From the NCBI GenBank assembly GCA_019348475.1, contig JAHWJJ010000358.1, positions 1 to 5,129 of the forward strand: DNA of 5,129 nt. The letters run 5' to 3'. The stretch comes from Gemmatimonadota bacterium. GTDB taxonomy: Bacteria; Gemmatimonadota; Gemmatimonadetes; Longimicrobiales; Longimicrobiaceae. A program made the translations under genes and the position numbers. This document shows positions 1 to 4,951 of the stretch, piece by piece. The number at the start of each line of letters is the position of its first letter. Positions within the stretch are counted from its first letter, which is position 1. The notes below the pieces were generated by a model that ran no database searches, had not been told where the DNA came from, and saw only the letters and a list, made by a program, of their open reading frames with translations.

Positions 1-6
1 AGGGCG

Positions 7-1035
7 ATGAAGCGCCCCGACGAGCTGGCGCGCGAGGTGTGGGCGGGCGGGGGCGGGGCCGTGGGCGCAGCGCTGCGGCTGCTGCTGGCGCCGGCCGAGG
101 CGGCGGCCGGCGCCGTCGCCGGCGCGCGGAACGTGGCGTACGACCGCGGCTGGCTGCGCAGCGCGCGCGCGGACGTGCCGGTGATCAGCATCGGCAACCT
201 GACCGTCGGCGGGGCGGGGAAGACACCGTTCGCGGCGTGGGTCGCGCGGCGCCTGCGGGAGTGGGGGCGCCATCCCGCCATCGCGCTGCGCGGATACGGC
301 GAAGACGAGATACTGCTGCACCGCGAGCTGAACCCGCGGATCCCCGTATTTCCAGGCAGGCGCCGCGCGGACGCCGTGCGCGAGGGCTGCGCCGCCGGAT
401 GCGACGTGGTGGTGCTGGACGACGCCTTTCAACACCGCGCGCTGGCGCGCGACCTGGACGTGGTCCTGGTGCCGGTGGAAGGATGGGAGCCGCGTCCGCG
501 CCTGGTGCCGCGCGGGCCGTGGCGCGAGGGGCCCCGTGCGCTCGCGCGCGCGGACCTGATCGTGCTCACGCGCAAGAGCGCGGACGCGGCCCGCGCGGCG
601 GAGGTACAGGCGCAGCTCTGCCGGGTGCATCCGCGGATCCCCATCGTCCAGTGCGCGCTCCTCCCTTCGCGGCTGGTCCCGCTGCACGGCGGCGAGGCCA
701 TGGAGATCGGCGCGCTGGCGGGGCGGCGGGTGCTGGCGGTGGCGGCGCTGGCGGTGCCGCAGCTGTTCGTGGAGCACCTGGTGGCGGCCGGCGCGGAGGT
801 GGACGCGGCGACGTACCCCGATCATCATCCCTTCCATCGTGAAGATGCCGAAACCCTGGTGGAGTGGGCGGGCGGGCGGATGATGGTGATGACGCACAAG
901 GATGCCGTGAAGCTGCGCGCGCTGATGCCGGCGGACGCCGGCGCGTACGTGCTGGAGCAGGCTGTCGTGGTGGAGCGCGGGGGGGACGTGCTGGATGCGG
1001 CGCTGCGCCGCGTGGTCGAGGAGCGAGCGGGATGA
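7..1035 (+). CDS. lpxK: Tetraacyldisaccharide 4'-kinase LpxK
   Basis: This 342-aa protein matches the LpxK family, which uses ATP to phosphorylate the 4' position of the lipid A disaccharide precursor at the cytoplasmic face of the inner membrane. Visible features are an N-terminal hydrophobic, Ala/Gly/Leu-rich segment (about residues 15-42) typical of membrane association, a P-loop GNLTVGGAGKTP (63-74), RGYG (95-98), DDAFQH (138-143), PDHHPF (271-276) and THKDAVKL (296-303), all in the family order. Length is normal (E. coli LpxK is about 328 aa). The family signature is usually DDGxQH, so Ala at 140 is a deviation. The ATG at 7 has AGGG just before it (1-4); the window edge cuts any further upstream signal. 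Its TGA overlaps the nadB start (ATGA), so the two are probably cotranscribed and translationally coupled. The family call is firm; activity is inferred. Confidence 0.95.
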   Translation: MKRPDELAREVWAGGGGAVGAALRLLLAPAEAAAGAVAGARNVAYDRGWLRSARADVPVISIGNLTVGGAGKTPFAAWVARRLREWGRHPAIALRGYGEDEILLHRELNPRIPVFPGRRRADAVREGCAAGCDVVVLDDAFQHRALARDLDVVLVPVEGWEPRPRLVPRGPWREGPRALARADLIVLTRKSADAARAAEVQAQLCRVHPRIPIVQCALLPSRLVPLHGGEAMEIGALAGRRVLAVAALAVPQLFVEHLVAAGAEVDAATYPDHHPFHREDAETLVEWAGGRMMVMTHKDAVKLRALMPADAGAYVLEQAVVVERGGDVLDAALRRVVEERAG

Positions 1036-2603
1036 TGCAGGCCGACGTGGTGGTGGTGGGGAGCGGCATCGCGGGCCTCTCCTTCGCGCTCAAGGCGGCG
1101 AAGTACGGCACGGTGGCGCTCATCACCAAGAAGAGCCGGCCGGAAAGCAGCACGAACTGGGCGCAGGGCGGGATCGCCGCGGTGTTCGGCGGCGACGATT
1201 CGCCCGCGCTGCACATGGAGGACACCCTGGTCGCCGGCGCCGGCCTCTGCCACCCCGACGCGGTGGACGTGCTGGTGCGCGAAGGGCCGCACCGGGTTCG
1301 CGAGCTGATGGAACTGGGGGTCGCCTTTACCCGCGAGCAGGGCGGCCTGTCGCTGGGGCTGGAGGGCGGGCACTCGCGCCGCCGCATCGTCCGCGCGGAC
1401 GACCTGACCGGGCGCGAGATCGAGCGTGCCCTGCTGGCCGCCGCGGCGGAGACGGGGAACGTGCACGTGTTCGAGAACCACCAGGCCGTGGACCTGCTGA
1501 CGGCCACGGATCCCGGGACGCTGGGCGCACGCTGCTGCGGCGTGCTGGTGCTGGACACGGAGACGGGGGGGGTGGTCCCATTCCTGGCCCGCGCCGTGAT
1601 GCTCGCGACGGGGGGCTGCGGCCAGGTCTATCGCCACACCACCAATCCGTCCATCGCCACGGGCGACGGGGTGGCGATGGCGTACCGGGCGGGGGCCAAG
1701 GTCGCCAACATGGAGTTCATCCAGTTCCACCCCACGGCGCTCTATCCGGGCGGCGAGCGCACCTTCCTCATCAGCGAGGCGGTCCGCGGCGAGGGGGCGG
1801 TGCTGCGGCGGCGCGACGGGTCCACCTTCATGGAAGACTACCATCCGCTGGCATCGCTGGCCCCGCGCGACGTGGTGGCGCGCGCCATCGACCGCGAGAT
1901 GAAGCGCAGCGGCGACCCGCACGTGCTGCTGGACTGCTCAGCCATTCCCGAGCACGAGATCCGCGCGCGCTTTCCCAACATCCTGCGCGAGACGGCGGAG
2001 CGCGGCACTGACATGCTGCGCGAGCCGCTCCCCGTGGTCCCCGCGGCGCACTACCTGTGCGGCGGCGTGCTGACGGACACGTACGGGCGCACCTCCGTCC
2101 CCGGGCTGTACGCGGCGGGCGAGACGGCGTGCACGGGGGTGCACGGCGCCAACCGGCTGGCCTCCAACTCGCTGCTGGAGGCGGTGGTGTTCGCGCACCG
2201 CGCCTCGGAGCGGCTGGGGCCGCAGCTGCGCGTCACGCGCCCGCTGCAGCCGGAAGACCTGCCGGTGCCGCAGGGGACGGGCGAGCCGGAGGGCGTGCTG
2301 CTGGTGCACGACCGCGAGGAGATCCGCAGCGTGATGTGGGACCTGGTGGGCATCGTGCGCAGCGACGAGCGCCTGGGCGTGGCCGAGGCGCGGCTGCGGC
2401 AGATCGCGCTGCACGTCAACGGCATGTGGGCCGATTCGCGTCCCACCGTGGAGCTGGTGGAGCTGCGCAACCTGATCCAGACGGCGCTGCTGGTGGTCCG
2501 CTGCGCCCTGCAGCGCCGGGAGAGCCGCGGCCTGAATCACAACGTGGACCACCCCTACCGCGACAACGAGCACTGCCTGGCCGATACCATTGTCGTGCGG
2601 TAG
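1032..2603 (+). CDS. nadB: L-aspartate oxidase NadB
   Basis: A 523-aa flavoprotein that oxidises L-aspartate to iminoaspartate, the first step of de novo NAD synthesis; iminoaspartate then goes to quinolinate synthase NadA (not in this window). The FAD-binding Rossmann motif GSGIAG is at 10-15, followed by the family block TNWAQGGIAA (41-50), EGGHSRRRI (111-119), QFHPTALY (231-238), PRDVVARAID (278-287), AAHYLCGG (338-345) and HGANRLASNS (371-380). The residues known to matter in E. coli NadB (E121, H244, R290, H351, R386) correspond by position to E111, H233, R279, H340 and R375, so it should be active. Length is normal (E. coli 540 aa). The reading frame is open well upstream inside lpxK, but the ATG at 1032 is chosen because GAGGAG (1018-1023) sits 8 nt before it and because it overlaps the lpxK stop as ATGA. 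A second in-frame ATG at 1035 is less well spaced. Confidence 0.97.
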   Translation: MMQADVVVVGSGIAGLSFALKAAKYGTVALITKKSRPESSTNWAQGGIAAVFGGDDSPALHMEDTLVAGAGLCHPDAVDVLVREGPHRVRELMELGVAFTREQGGLSLGLEGGHSRRRIVRADDLTGREIERALLAAAAETGNVHVFENHQAVDLLTATDPGTLGARCCGVLVLDTETGGVVPFLARAVMLATGGCGQVYRHTTNPSIATGDGVAMAYRAGAKVANMEFIQFHPTALYPGGERTFLISEAVRGEGAVLRRRDGSTFMEDYHPLASLAPRDVVARAIDREMKRSGDPHVLLDCSAIPEHEIRARFPNILRETAERGTDMLREPLPVVPAAHYLCGGVLTDTYGRTSVPGLYAAGETACTGVHGANRLASNSLLEAVVFAHRASERLGPQLRVTRPLQPEDLPVPQGTGEPEGVLLVHDREEIRSVMWDLVGIVRSDERLGVAEARLRQIALHVNGMWADSRPTVELVELRNLIQTALLVVRCALQRRESRGLNHNVDHPYRDNEHCLADTIVVR

Positions 2604-2610
2604 GCCCGTA

Positions 2611-2645
2611 CCTTCACGGAGAGTGAACATCCGGGAAGGATATCC
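2611..2645. promoter_or_regulatory. Two short dyads, possible operator of the downstream small gene
   Basis: Between the nadB stop and the 57-aa gene are an inverted repeat TTCAC-ggaga-GTGAA (2613-2627) and an 8-bp palindrome GGATATCC (2638-2645). They lie 39-71 nt before the ATG at 2684, where an autoregulating antitoxin would bind. No convincing -35/-10 pair was found. Short dyads arise often by chance, so this is a weak suggestion. Confidence 0.2.
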
Positions 2646-2683
2646 ACAACTCGAGACTCGGACCCCTCGCGAGGTGACTCCCC

Positions 2684-2857
2684 ATGTCGACTACAGAGAA
2701 GACGATTGACGCGGTCGCGCTGATGCGTGAGATCCGGGAGAGGATGAGCCGCGAGATGGAAGGGATGACGAAAGACGAGATCCTGCGCTCCCTCAACGAA
2801 GGCCAGCGCCCTGCGCCTCAGGAGAGAGACGTCTTCGAGCGGGGTCACGCAGCCTGA
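2684..2857 (+). CDS. Small antitoxin-like protein, 57 aa
   Basis: The ORF runs from ATG 2684 to TGA 2855-2857. A good Shine-Dalgarno sequence, GAGGTGA (2671-2677), precedes the ATG by 6 nt, which supports real translation. The protein is charged and helical: residues 6-35 (KTIDAVALMREIRERM, then SREMEGMTKDEIL) resemble the short proteins that begin with a K-T-x-D-A-V-x-M-M-R-x-I-R pattern and are usually annotated as hypothetical or as antitoxin components of type II TA pairs. The Arg/Pro/Gln-rich tail (41-57) looks disordered. No toxin gene follows: the next 138 nt hold nothing recognisable. It is therefore an orphan or the survivor of a decayed pair. It is not evidently homologous to the antitoxins at 3060 and 3649. 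The coding call is fairly sure; the antitoxin role is inferred from composition and context. Confidence 0.6.
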   Translation: MSTTEKTIDAVALMREIRERMSREMEGMTKDEILRSLNEGQRPAPQERDVFERGHAA

Positions 2858-2995
2858 CCCGCGACATCGACTTGTCCCGGGACGATGGCGGTGGCGATGG
2901 TGGGGAAAAGGCGACAGCCGCGACTCCGACGAGCATCGAGCGCGTCAGATCGCGTCGCGGGGGATCTTCTCTGACCAGCTCCGAATCAGCCGCCG
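2858..2995. other. Intergenic spacer, possibly with a decayed gene start
   Basis: No supportable gene is present. A 29-codon ORF (2885-2974) starts MAVAMVGKRRQ and weakly resembles the start of RlmH (VVVAVGKAKG) in the block around GGTGGGGAA, but the match fades within about 20 nt. A 10-bp palindrome GTCCCGGGAC lies at 2874-2883. The spacer ends where the first tandem repeat copy begins. Confidence 0.3.
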
Positions 2996-3059
2996 TTGTG
3001 CGGTCGCACGAACACTGCGAAATTCAGTTGTCCATCGTGGTCACAGCAGGAGCTGATCG

Positions 3060-3227
3060 ATGTCGGAGATGATCACGGACGAAGATCTGGTTGCTGCGGA
3101 GGCGGAGTCGGCGGTCATGCAGCTTCCGCGCGCACGCCGCGCCGAGATTGCAGCTCGCCTGATCGCCAGCTTGGACGAGGAAACACCGGTCGAAAAGGCG
3201 TGGGCCGATGAGATCCGCCGCGGGTGA
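3060..3227 (+). pseudogene. Truncated antitoxin, N-terminal part (copy 1)
   Basis: A 55-aa ORF whose first 41 residues match the intact antitoxin at 3649 at 33 positions, including the hallmark VMQLPRARRAEIAARLIASLD (19-39) of the putative addiction module component family (TIGR02574/PF09720). It then reads TPVEKAWADEIRRG and stops at TGA 3225-3227, well before the usual end (82 aa in the other copy). The cause is a roughly 107-nt partial duplication that repeats the SLDEE...AWA-E-IR stretch and shifts the frame; the missing C-terminus continues in the next, overlapping ORF. The start is well supported: AGGAG (3048-3052) sits 7 nt before ATG 3060. It may still be expressed as a short protein. 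A truncated antitoxin is the simplest reading; a functional split antitoxin is the alternative. Confidence 0.75.
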
Positions 3228-3412
3228 GCGACTACCGCGCAGGCGGGGCAAGAACGCGCCCTGTCGATGATGTTCTCGACGAAGCCGAAACGCGCGTCGA
3301 ACGCGCTTGGGCGGCGGAGATTCGTGAGCGGATTCGTGCACTCGAAGCCGGGGAGATGAAGGTCCTCTCCGAAGAGGAGGCGCAAGCGGAGGCGGAGGAA
3401 CTGCTTCGGTGA
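3224..3412 (+). pseudogene. Antitoxin C-terminal fragment (copy 1)
   Basis: A 62-aa ORF from GTG 3224, which overlaps the preceding stop as GTGA, to TGA 3410-3412. From residue 18 on it matches the C-terminal 45 residues of the intact antitoxin at 35 positions, including ERAWAAEIRERIRALEAGEMK. The first ~17 residues (SDYRAGGARTRPVDDV) have no counterpart in the antitoxin and come from the spacer made by the partial duplication. In this family the C-terminal part is expected to contact the toxin, so a coupled peptide might retain neutralising ability; that is inference. The Shine-Dalgarno sequence is poor (GATGAG about 11 nt upstream), so any translation would rely on coupling to the upstream ORF. 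Confidence 0.65.
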
Positions 3413-3435
3413 ACAGGGATCGGCGCGGCGGATGA
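3409..3435 (+). pseudogene. Eight-codon in-frame remnant of a deleted ParE/RelE-type toxin (copy 1)
   Basis: The GTG at 3409 overlaps the antitoxin-fragment stop as GTGA, exactly as the toxin start does in copy 2. Only V-N-R-D-R-R-G-G follows before TGA 3433-3435, which overlaps the rlmH' ATG as ATGA. Codons 2-8 align with the last seven codons of the intact toxin (IRHRRGG) with 2 substitutions, and the stop/start junction is identical. The simplest reading is deletion of toxin codons 2-97 (288 nt, a multiple of three). The alternative is that these 24 nt are the native rlmH leader, with the toxin never present in this copy. Confidence 0.6.
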
Positions 3436-3602
3436 AGATCGCCGTCGTGGTGGTGGGGAAGGCGAAGGGCGCCGTGGGCGAGGCCGTCGGAGAGTACGAG
3501 GCCCGCGCGCGGCGCTATTTCTCGTTCGATCCGCAGGAGGTGAAGGGGCGGCAAGGGCGCCGCGCCGCTCGGGCGACACAATCATTGTGCGATAGCAGAT
3601 AA
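3432..3602 (+). pseudogene. rlmH': Truncated rlmH 5' fragment (copy 1)
   Basis: An ORF of 56 codons whose first ~38 match the start of the intact RlmH at 4205 (MKIAVVVVGKAKGAVGEAVGE, then YEARARRYF). After VKG an 11-nt deletion relative to the intact gene (GGCAAGGGCG lies 118 nt from the ATG here, 129 nt there) throws the frame. Nucleotide homology continues out of frame to about 3579, where the leader of copy 2 begins. The SPOUT methyltransferase domain with the AdoMet-binding knot (IGG motif, EQLYRA, PYHK) is absent, so it cannot be a working enzyme. Most differences in the first 36 codons are synonymous or conservative, suggesting a coding history before truncation. Confidence 0.9.
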
Positions 3603-3618
3603 GCTGCGAAATTTCAGC
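3577..3618 (+). promoter_or_regulatory. Candidate promoter/operator region of the intact TA-rlmH operon
   Basis: A near-perfect dyad CACAAT-c-ATTGTG (3577-3589) sits on the junction of the two repeat copies. It is followed by GCTG-CG-AAATTT-CAGC (3603-3618), which contains the palindrome GAAATTTC. The TTGTGC and CGAAAT elements, 16 nt apart, are conserved at the same positions in copy 1 (2996-3001 and 3018-3023), so they are candidates for -35/-10-like or operator sequences. Type II antitoxins commonly autoregulate by binding such dyads near their promoter. The assignment is by inspection only. Confidence 0.3.
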
Positions 3619-3648
3619 GTTCAACGTCGACACAGCAGGGGATGAGCG

Positions 3649-3897
3649 ATGTCGCAGATGATTACGGACGAGGAACTCGCGGCCGCAGAGGCGGAGTCTG
3701 CTGTCATGCAGCTTCCACGGGAGCGGCGTGCACAGATTGCGGCTCGCCTGCTGCGTAGTCTGGATGACGAAGAATCGCGGCTGGAGCGCGCTTGGGCGGC
3801 GGAACTCCGCGAGCGGATCCGGGCCGTGGAAGCCGGGGAGATGAAACTCCTCACCGAGGAAGAAGCAGACGCAGAGGTGGAGGAACTGCTTCGGTGA
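3649..3897 (+). CDS. Type II antitoxin, addiction module component family
   Basis: An 82-aa acidic protein with the layout of the putative addiction module component family (TIGR02574, PF09720): LPRERRAQIAARLLRSLDD (22-40), then AWAAELRERIRAVEAGEMK (48-66) and a Glu-rich tail (69-82, EEL...LLR). These small, labile proteins bind and neutralise a RelE/ParE-type toxin encoded directly downstream, as here: the stop overlaps the toxin start as GTGA (3894-3897), implying coupled synthesis with the antitoxin first. The ATG at 3649 follows AGGGG (3637-3641) by 7 nt; a second in-frame ATG at 3658 is less likely because the same first start is conserved in copy 1. Autoregulation is likely for the family, and dyads lie upstream (3577-3618). 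The partner toxin is intact, so this copy should be under selection. Confidence 0.88.
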   Translation: MSQMITDEELAAAEAESAVMQLPRERRAQIAARLLRSLDDEESRLERAWAAELRERIRAVEAGEMKLLTEEEADAEVEELLR

Positions 3898-4208
3898 GGG
3901 TTCGCGTTGCGTTCACGGAGGCGGCGCAGGAGGAACGTCGGGAAGCCGTGCGCTTCTACCGTGCGGCCAATGCCGAAGCTGCACGGTCTTTCTCTCGCGA
4001 ATTCAAGCATGAGCTCGCGCTCTTGAAGGCGCGTCCGGAGCTTGGAACACAGTACCTGGAGGGTACGCGTCGAAAGGTGTTTCCATACTTTACTTATTCC
4101 GTCGTTTACACGCTGGAAGAGAATCTGATCACCGTACACGCGGTTCCGCACCATAGCCGCGATCCTGAATACTGGCTGGACCGGATCAGGCATCGACGCG
4201 GCGGATGA
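3894..4208 (+). CDS. ParE/RelE-family toxin
   Basis: A 104-aa protein with the ParE/RelE superfamily pattern (PF05016-like): beta-strand VRVAFTEAA near the N-terminus (4-12), a helical pair containing FYRAANAEAARSFSREF (21-37), RPELG (47-51), RRKVFPYFTYSVVY (59-72) and a C-terminal AVPHHSRDPEYWLDR (83-97). Relatives poison DNA gyrase (ParE) or cleave ribosome-bound mRNA (RelE); the sequence does not decide which. GTG 3894 is chosen because it overlaps the antitoxin stop and keeps the full first strand; no nearby ATG fits. The stop overlaps the rlmH ATG as ATGA. Codon use is visibly more AT-rich (especially 4060-4160) than lpxK, nadB or rlmH, suggesting acquisition by transfer. No frameshift or stop is seen, so it looks functional. 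Confidence 0.88.
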   Translation: MRVRVAFTEAAQEERREAVRFYRAANAEAARSFSREFKHELALLKARPELGTQYLEGTRRKVFPYFTYSVVYTLEENLITVHAVPHHSRDPEYWLDRIRHRRGG

Positions 4209-4681
4209 AGATCGTGGTGGTGGCGGTGGGGAAGGCGAAGGGAGCCGTGGGCGAGGCCATCGGAGAATACGAGGCCCGCGCGCGGCGCTATTTTGCGTTC
4301 GAGTCGCACGAGGTCAAGGAGGAGCAGTACCGCGGCAAGGGCGACGCGCCCCGCGTACGCGACGAGGAGGGCAAGCGGCTGCTGGCGCGCGTCCCGGCCG
4401 GCGCGGAGATCGTGGCGCTGCACGAGACCGGGCGCGCGTGGGACTCGCACCGGCTGGCGGCGTACCTGGCGGAGCTGCAGCTGCGCGCCAGCGCCGGCGT
4501 GGCGTTCCTCATCGGCGGCGCGTACGGGCTGTCGGACGAGATCCTGGCGCGCGCCAGCCACACCCTCGCCCTCGGCGCCATGACGCTGCCGCACGAGCTG
4601 GCGCGGCTGGTGCTCGCCGAGCAGCTGTACCGCGCGGGGACGATCAACCGCGGGGAGCCGTACCACAAGGGCAGGGAGTGA
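4205..4681 (+). CDS. rlmH: 23S rRNA (pseudouridine-1915-N3)-methyltransferase RlmH
   Basis: A 158-aa SPOUT-class methyltransferase (E. coli RlmH is 155 aa) that methylates N3 of pseudouridine 1915 in helix 69 of 23S rRNA on assembled ribosomes, using AdoMet. Family landmarks are all present: N-terminal strand MKIVVVAVGKAK (1-12), FLIGGAYGLSDE (101-112, part of the AdoMet site), LGAMTLPHELAR (123-134), EQLYRAGTINRGEPYHK (139-155). The usual LDExG motif reads LHETG (72-76). The ATG lies in the toxin stop (ATGA), and there is no good Shine-Dalgarno sequence at normal spacing (nearest AGG about 15 nt upstream), so translation probably depends on ribosomes finishing the toxin. A truncated extra copy of its 5' end lies at 3432. 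The stop codon is the first triplet of a G-rich repeat. Confidence 0.95.
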   Translation: MKIVVVAVGKAKGAVGEAIGEYEARARRYFAFESHEVKEEQYRGKGDAPRVRDEEGKRLLARVPAGAEIVALHETGRAWDSHRLAAYLAELQLRASAGVAFLIGGAYGLSDEILARASHTLALGAMTLPHELARLVLAEQLYRAGTINRGEPYHKGRE

Positions 4682-4710
4682 TGGGGTGATGGGGTGATGG
4701 GGTGATGGGG
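4679..4710 (+). repeat. Four perfect TGATGGGG repeats, G-quadruplex motif
   Basis: Four head-to-tail 8-bp copies of TGATGGGG; the first TGA is the rlmH stop codon. The G-tracts at 4683-4686, 4691-4694, 4699-4702 and 4707-4710 are each four G long with identical TGAT loops, which is an ideal intramolecular G-quadruplex pattern on the coding (mRNA-like) strand. It could act as a 3'-end structure or polymerase pause, or simply be a slippage-prone microsatellite. No separate rlmH terminator with a U-tract was found. Confidence 0.9.
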
Positions 4711-4755
4711 TGGCGGCGGGTGAGCGGGATTCCGGGAGTGCTCGGGCGGGCCGGG

Positions 4756-4770
4756 CAAACGATTCGTTTG
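4756..4770. promoter_or_regulatory. Perfect dyad CAAACGA-T-TCGTTTG
   Basis: Two 7-bp arms are perfectly inverted around one central base. This suits a dimeric DNA-binding protein better than an RNA hairpin, because the loop would be too small. It stands out as AT-richer than its surroundings. It could be an operator or part of a dispersed intergenic repeat; the window alone cannot distinguish these. Confidence 0.35.
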
Positions 4771-4922
4771 TATTCGCGCTCTCGCACGCGCTGTAGCCCT
4801 GCGGTGTCCTGTGACCCTCCGAAGATCGCGATCGTGGCTCTGCGGGCATTCTCGAAGGCTGTTTTTCGCGGGACGTGGGGGCGAAAACCGGCGGCGCCGC
4901 GCCGGATGGGTGGTCCCGGCGC

Positions 4923-4951
4923 TTGCTGGACGGCGCCGTACTCCTTAATCT
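4923..4951 (+). promoter_or_regulatory. Weak sigma70-like promoter candidate for bshC
   Basis: TTGCTG (4923-4928) and TAATCT (4946-4951) are separated by the optimal 17 nt, but each matches the consensus at only 3 of 6 positions. It lies in the most AT-rich part of the interval, about 100 nt before the likely bshC start, which would give a leader of roughly 95 nt containing the hairpin at 4999-5028. Confidence 0.25.

Larger units (their letters stand above)
2996..3579 (+). repeat. Tandem duplication copy 1 (degenerate TA + rlmH 5' end)
   Basis: This segment is homologous to 3585-4363. Shared parts in order: a 64-nt leader starting TTGTGCG at exactly the same distance from the antitoxin ATG in both copies (about 70% identical, with CTGCGAAATT and CACAGCAGG conserved); the antitoxin; the last 24 nt before rlmH (22 of 24 identical); and the first ~147 nt of rlmH (101 of the first 114 nt identical by hand count). 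Copy 1 differs by a 107-nt internal antitoxin duplication, loss of about 288 nt of toxin, and an 11-nt deletion in rlmH. About 11% divergence in rlmH means the copies are not a recent exact duplication. Confidence 0.85.
3585..4363 (+). repeat. Tandem duplication copy 2 (intact TA + rlmH 5' end)
   Basis: The second copy of the segment starting at 2996, in direct orientation and almost abutting copy 1 (about 5 nt gap). It holds the complete antitoxin, the complete toxin and the first ~159 nt of rlmH, after which the gene runs on intact. The upstream boundary is set by TTGTGCG, 64 nt before the antitoxin ATG in both copies; the downstream boundary is where copy 1 loses similarity to rlmH. Confidence 0.85.

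Noticed and set aside
566..1922. Long minus-strand frames opposite lpxK and nadB
   Set aside because: They are antisense shadows: the plus-strand genes carry clear family motifs over the whole stretch, whereas these products are low-complexity Arg/Pro/Ala/His sequences.
2872..3072. A 66-codon plus-strand ORF before the first antitoxin
   Set aside because: It has no ribosome site or domain, overlaps the antitoxin start and the conserved leader out of frame, and is not conserved in copy 2.
3224..3250. Similarity of the spacer peptide SDYRAGG to the bshC start (DDYRAGR), suggesting a bshC fragment in copy 1
   Set aside because: The exact shared stretch is only CGACTACCGCGC (12 nt), which is expected about once by chance in a GC-rich window of this size.
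2996..4363. CRISPR array or insertion sequence as an explanation for the repeats
   Set aside because: There are only two long, diverged, gene-bearing copies; no short regularly spaced repeats, no transposase, and no terminal inverted repeats were seen.
4861..4866. T5 run as an intrinsic terminator for rlmH
   Set aside because: No stable GC-rich stem immediately precedes it.
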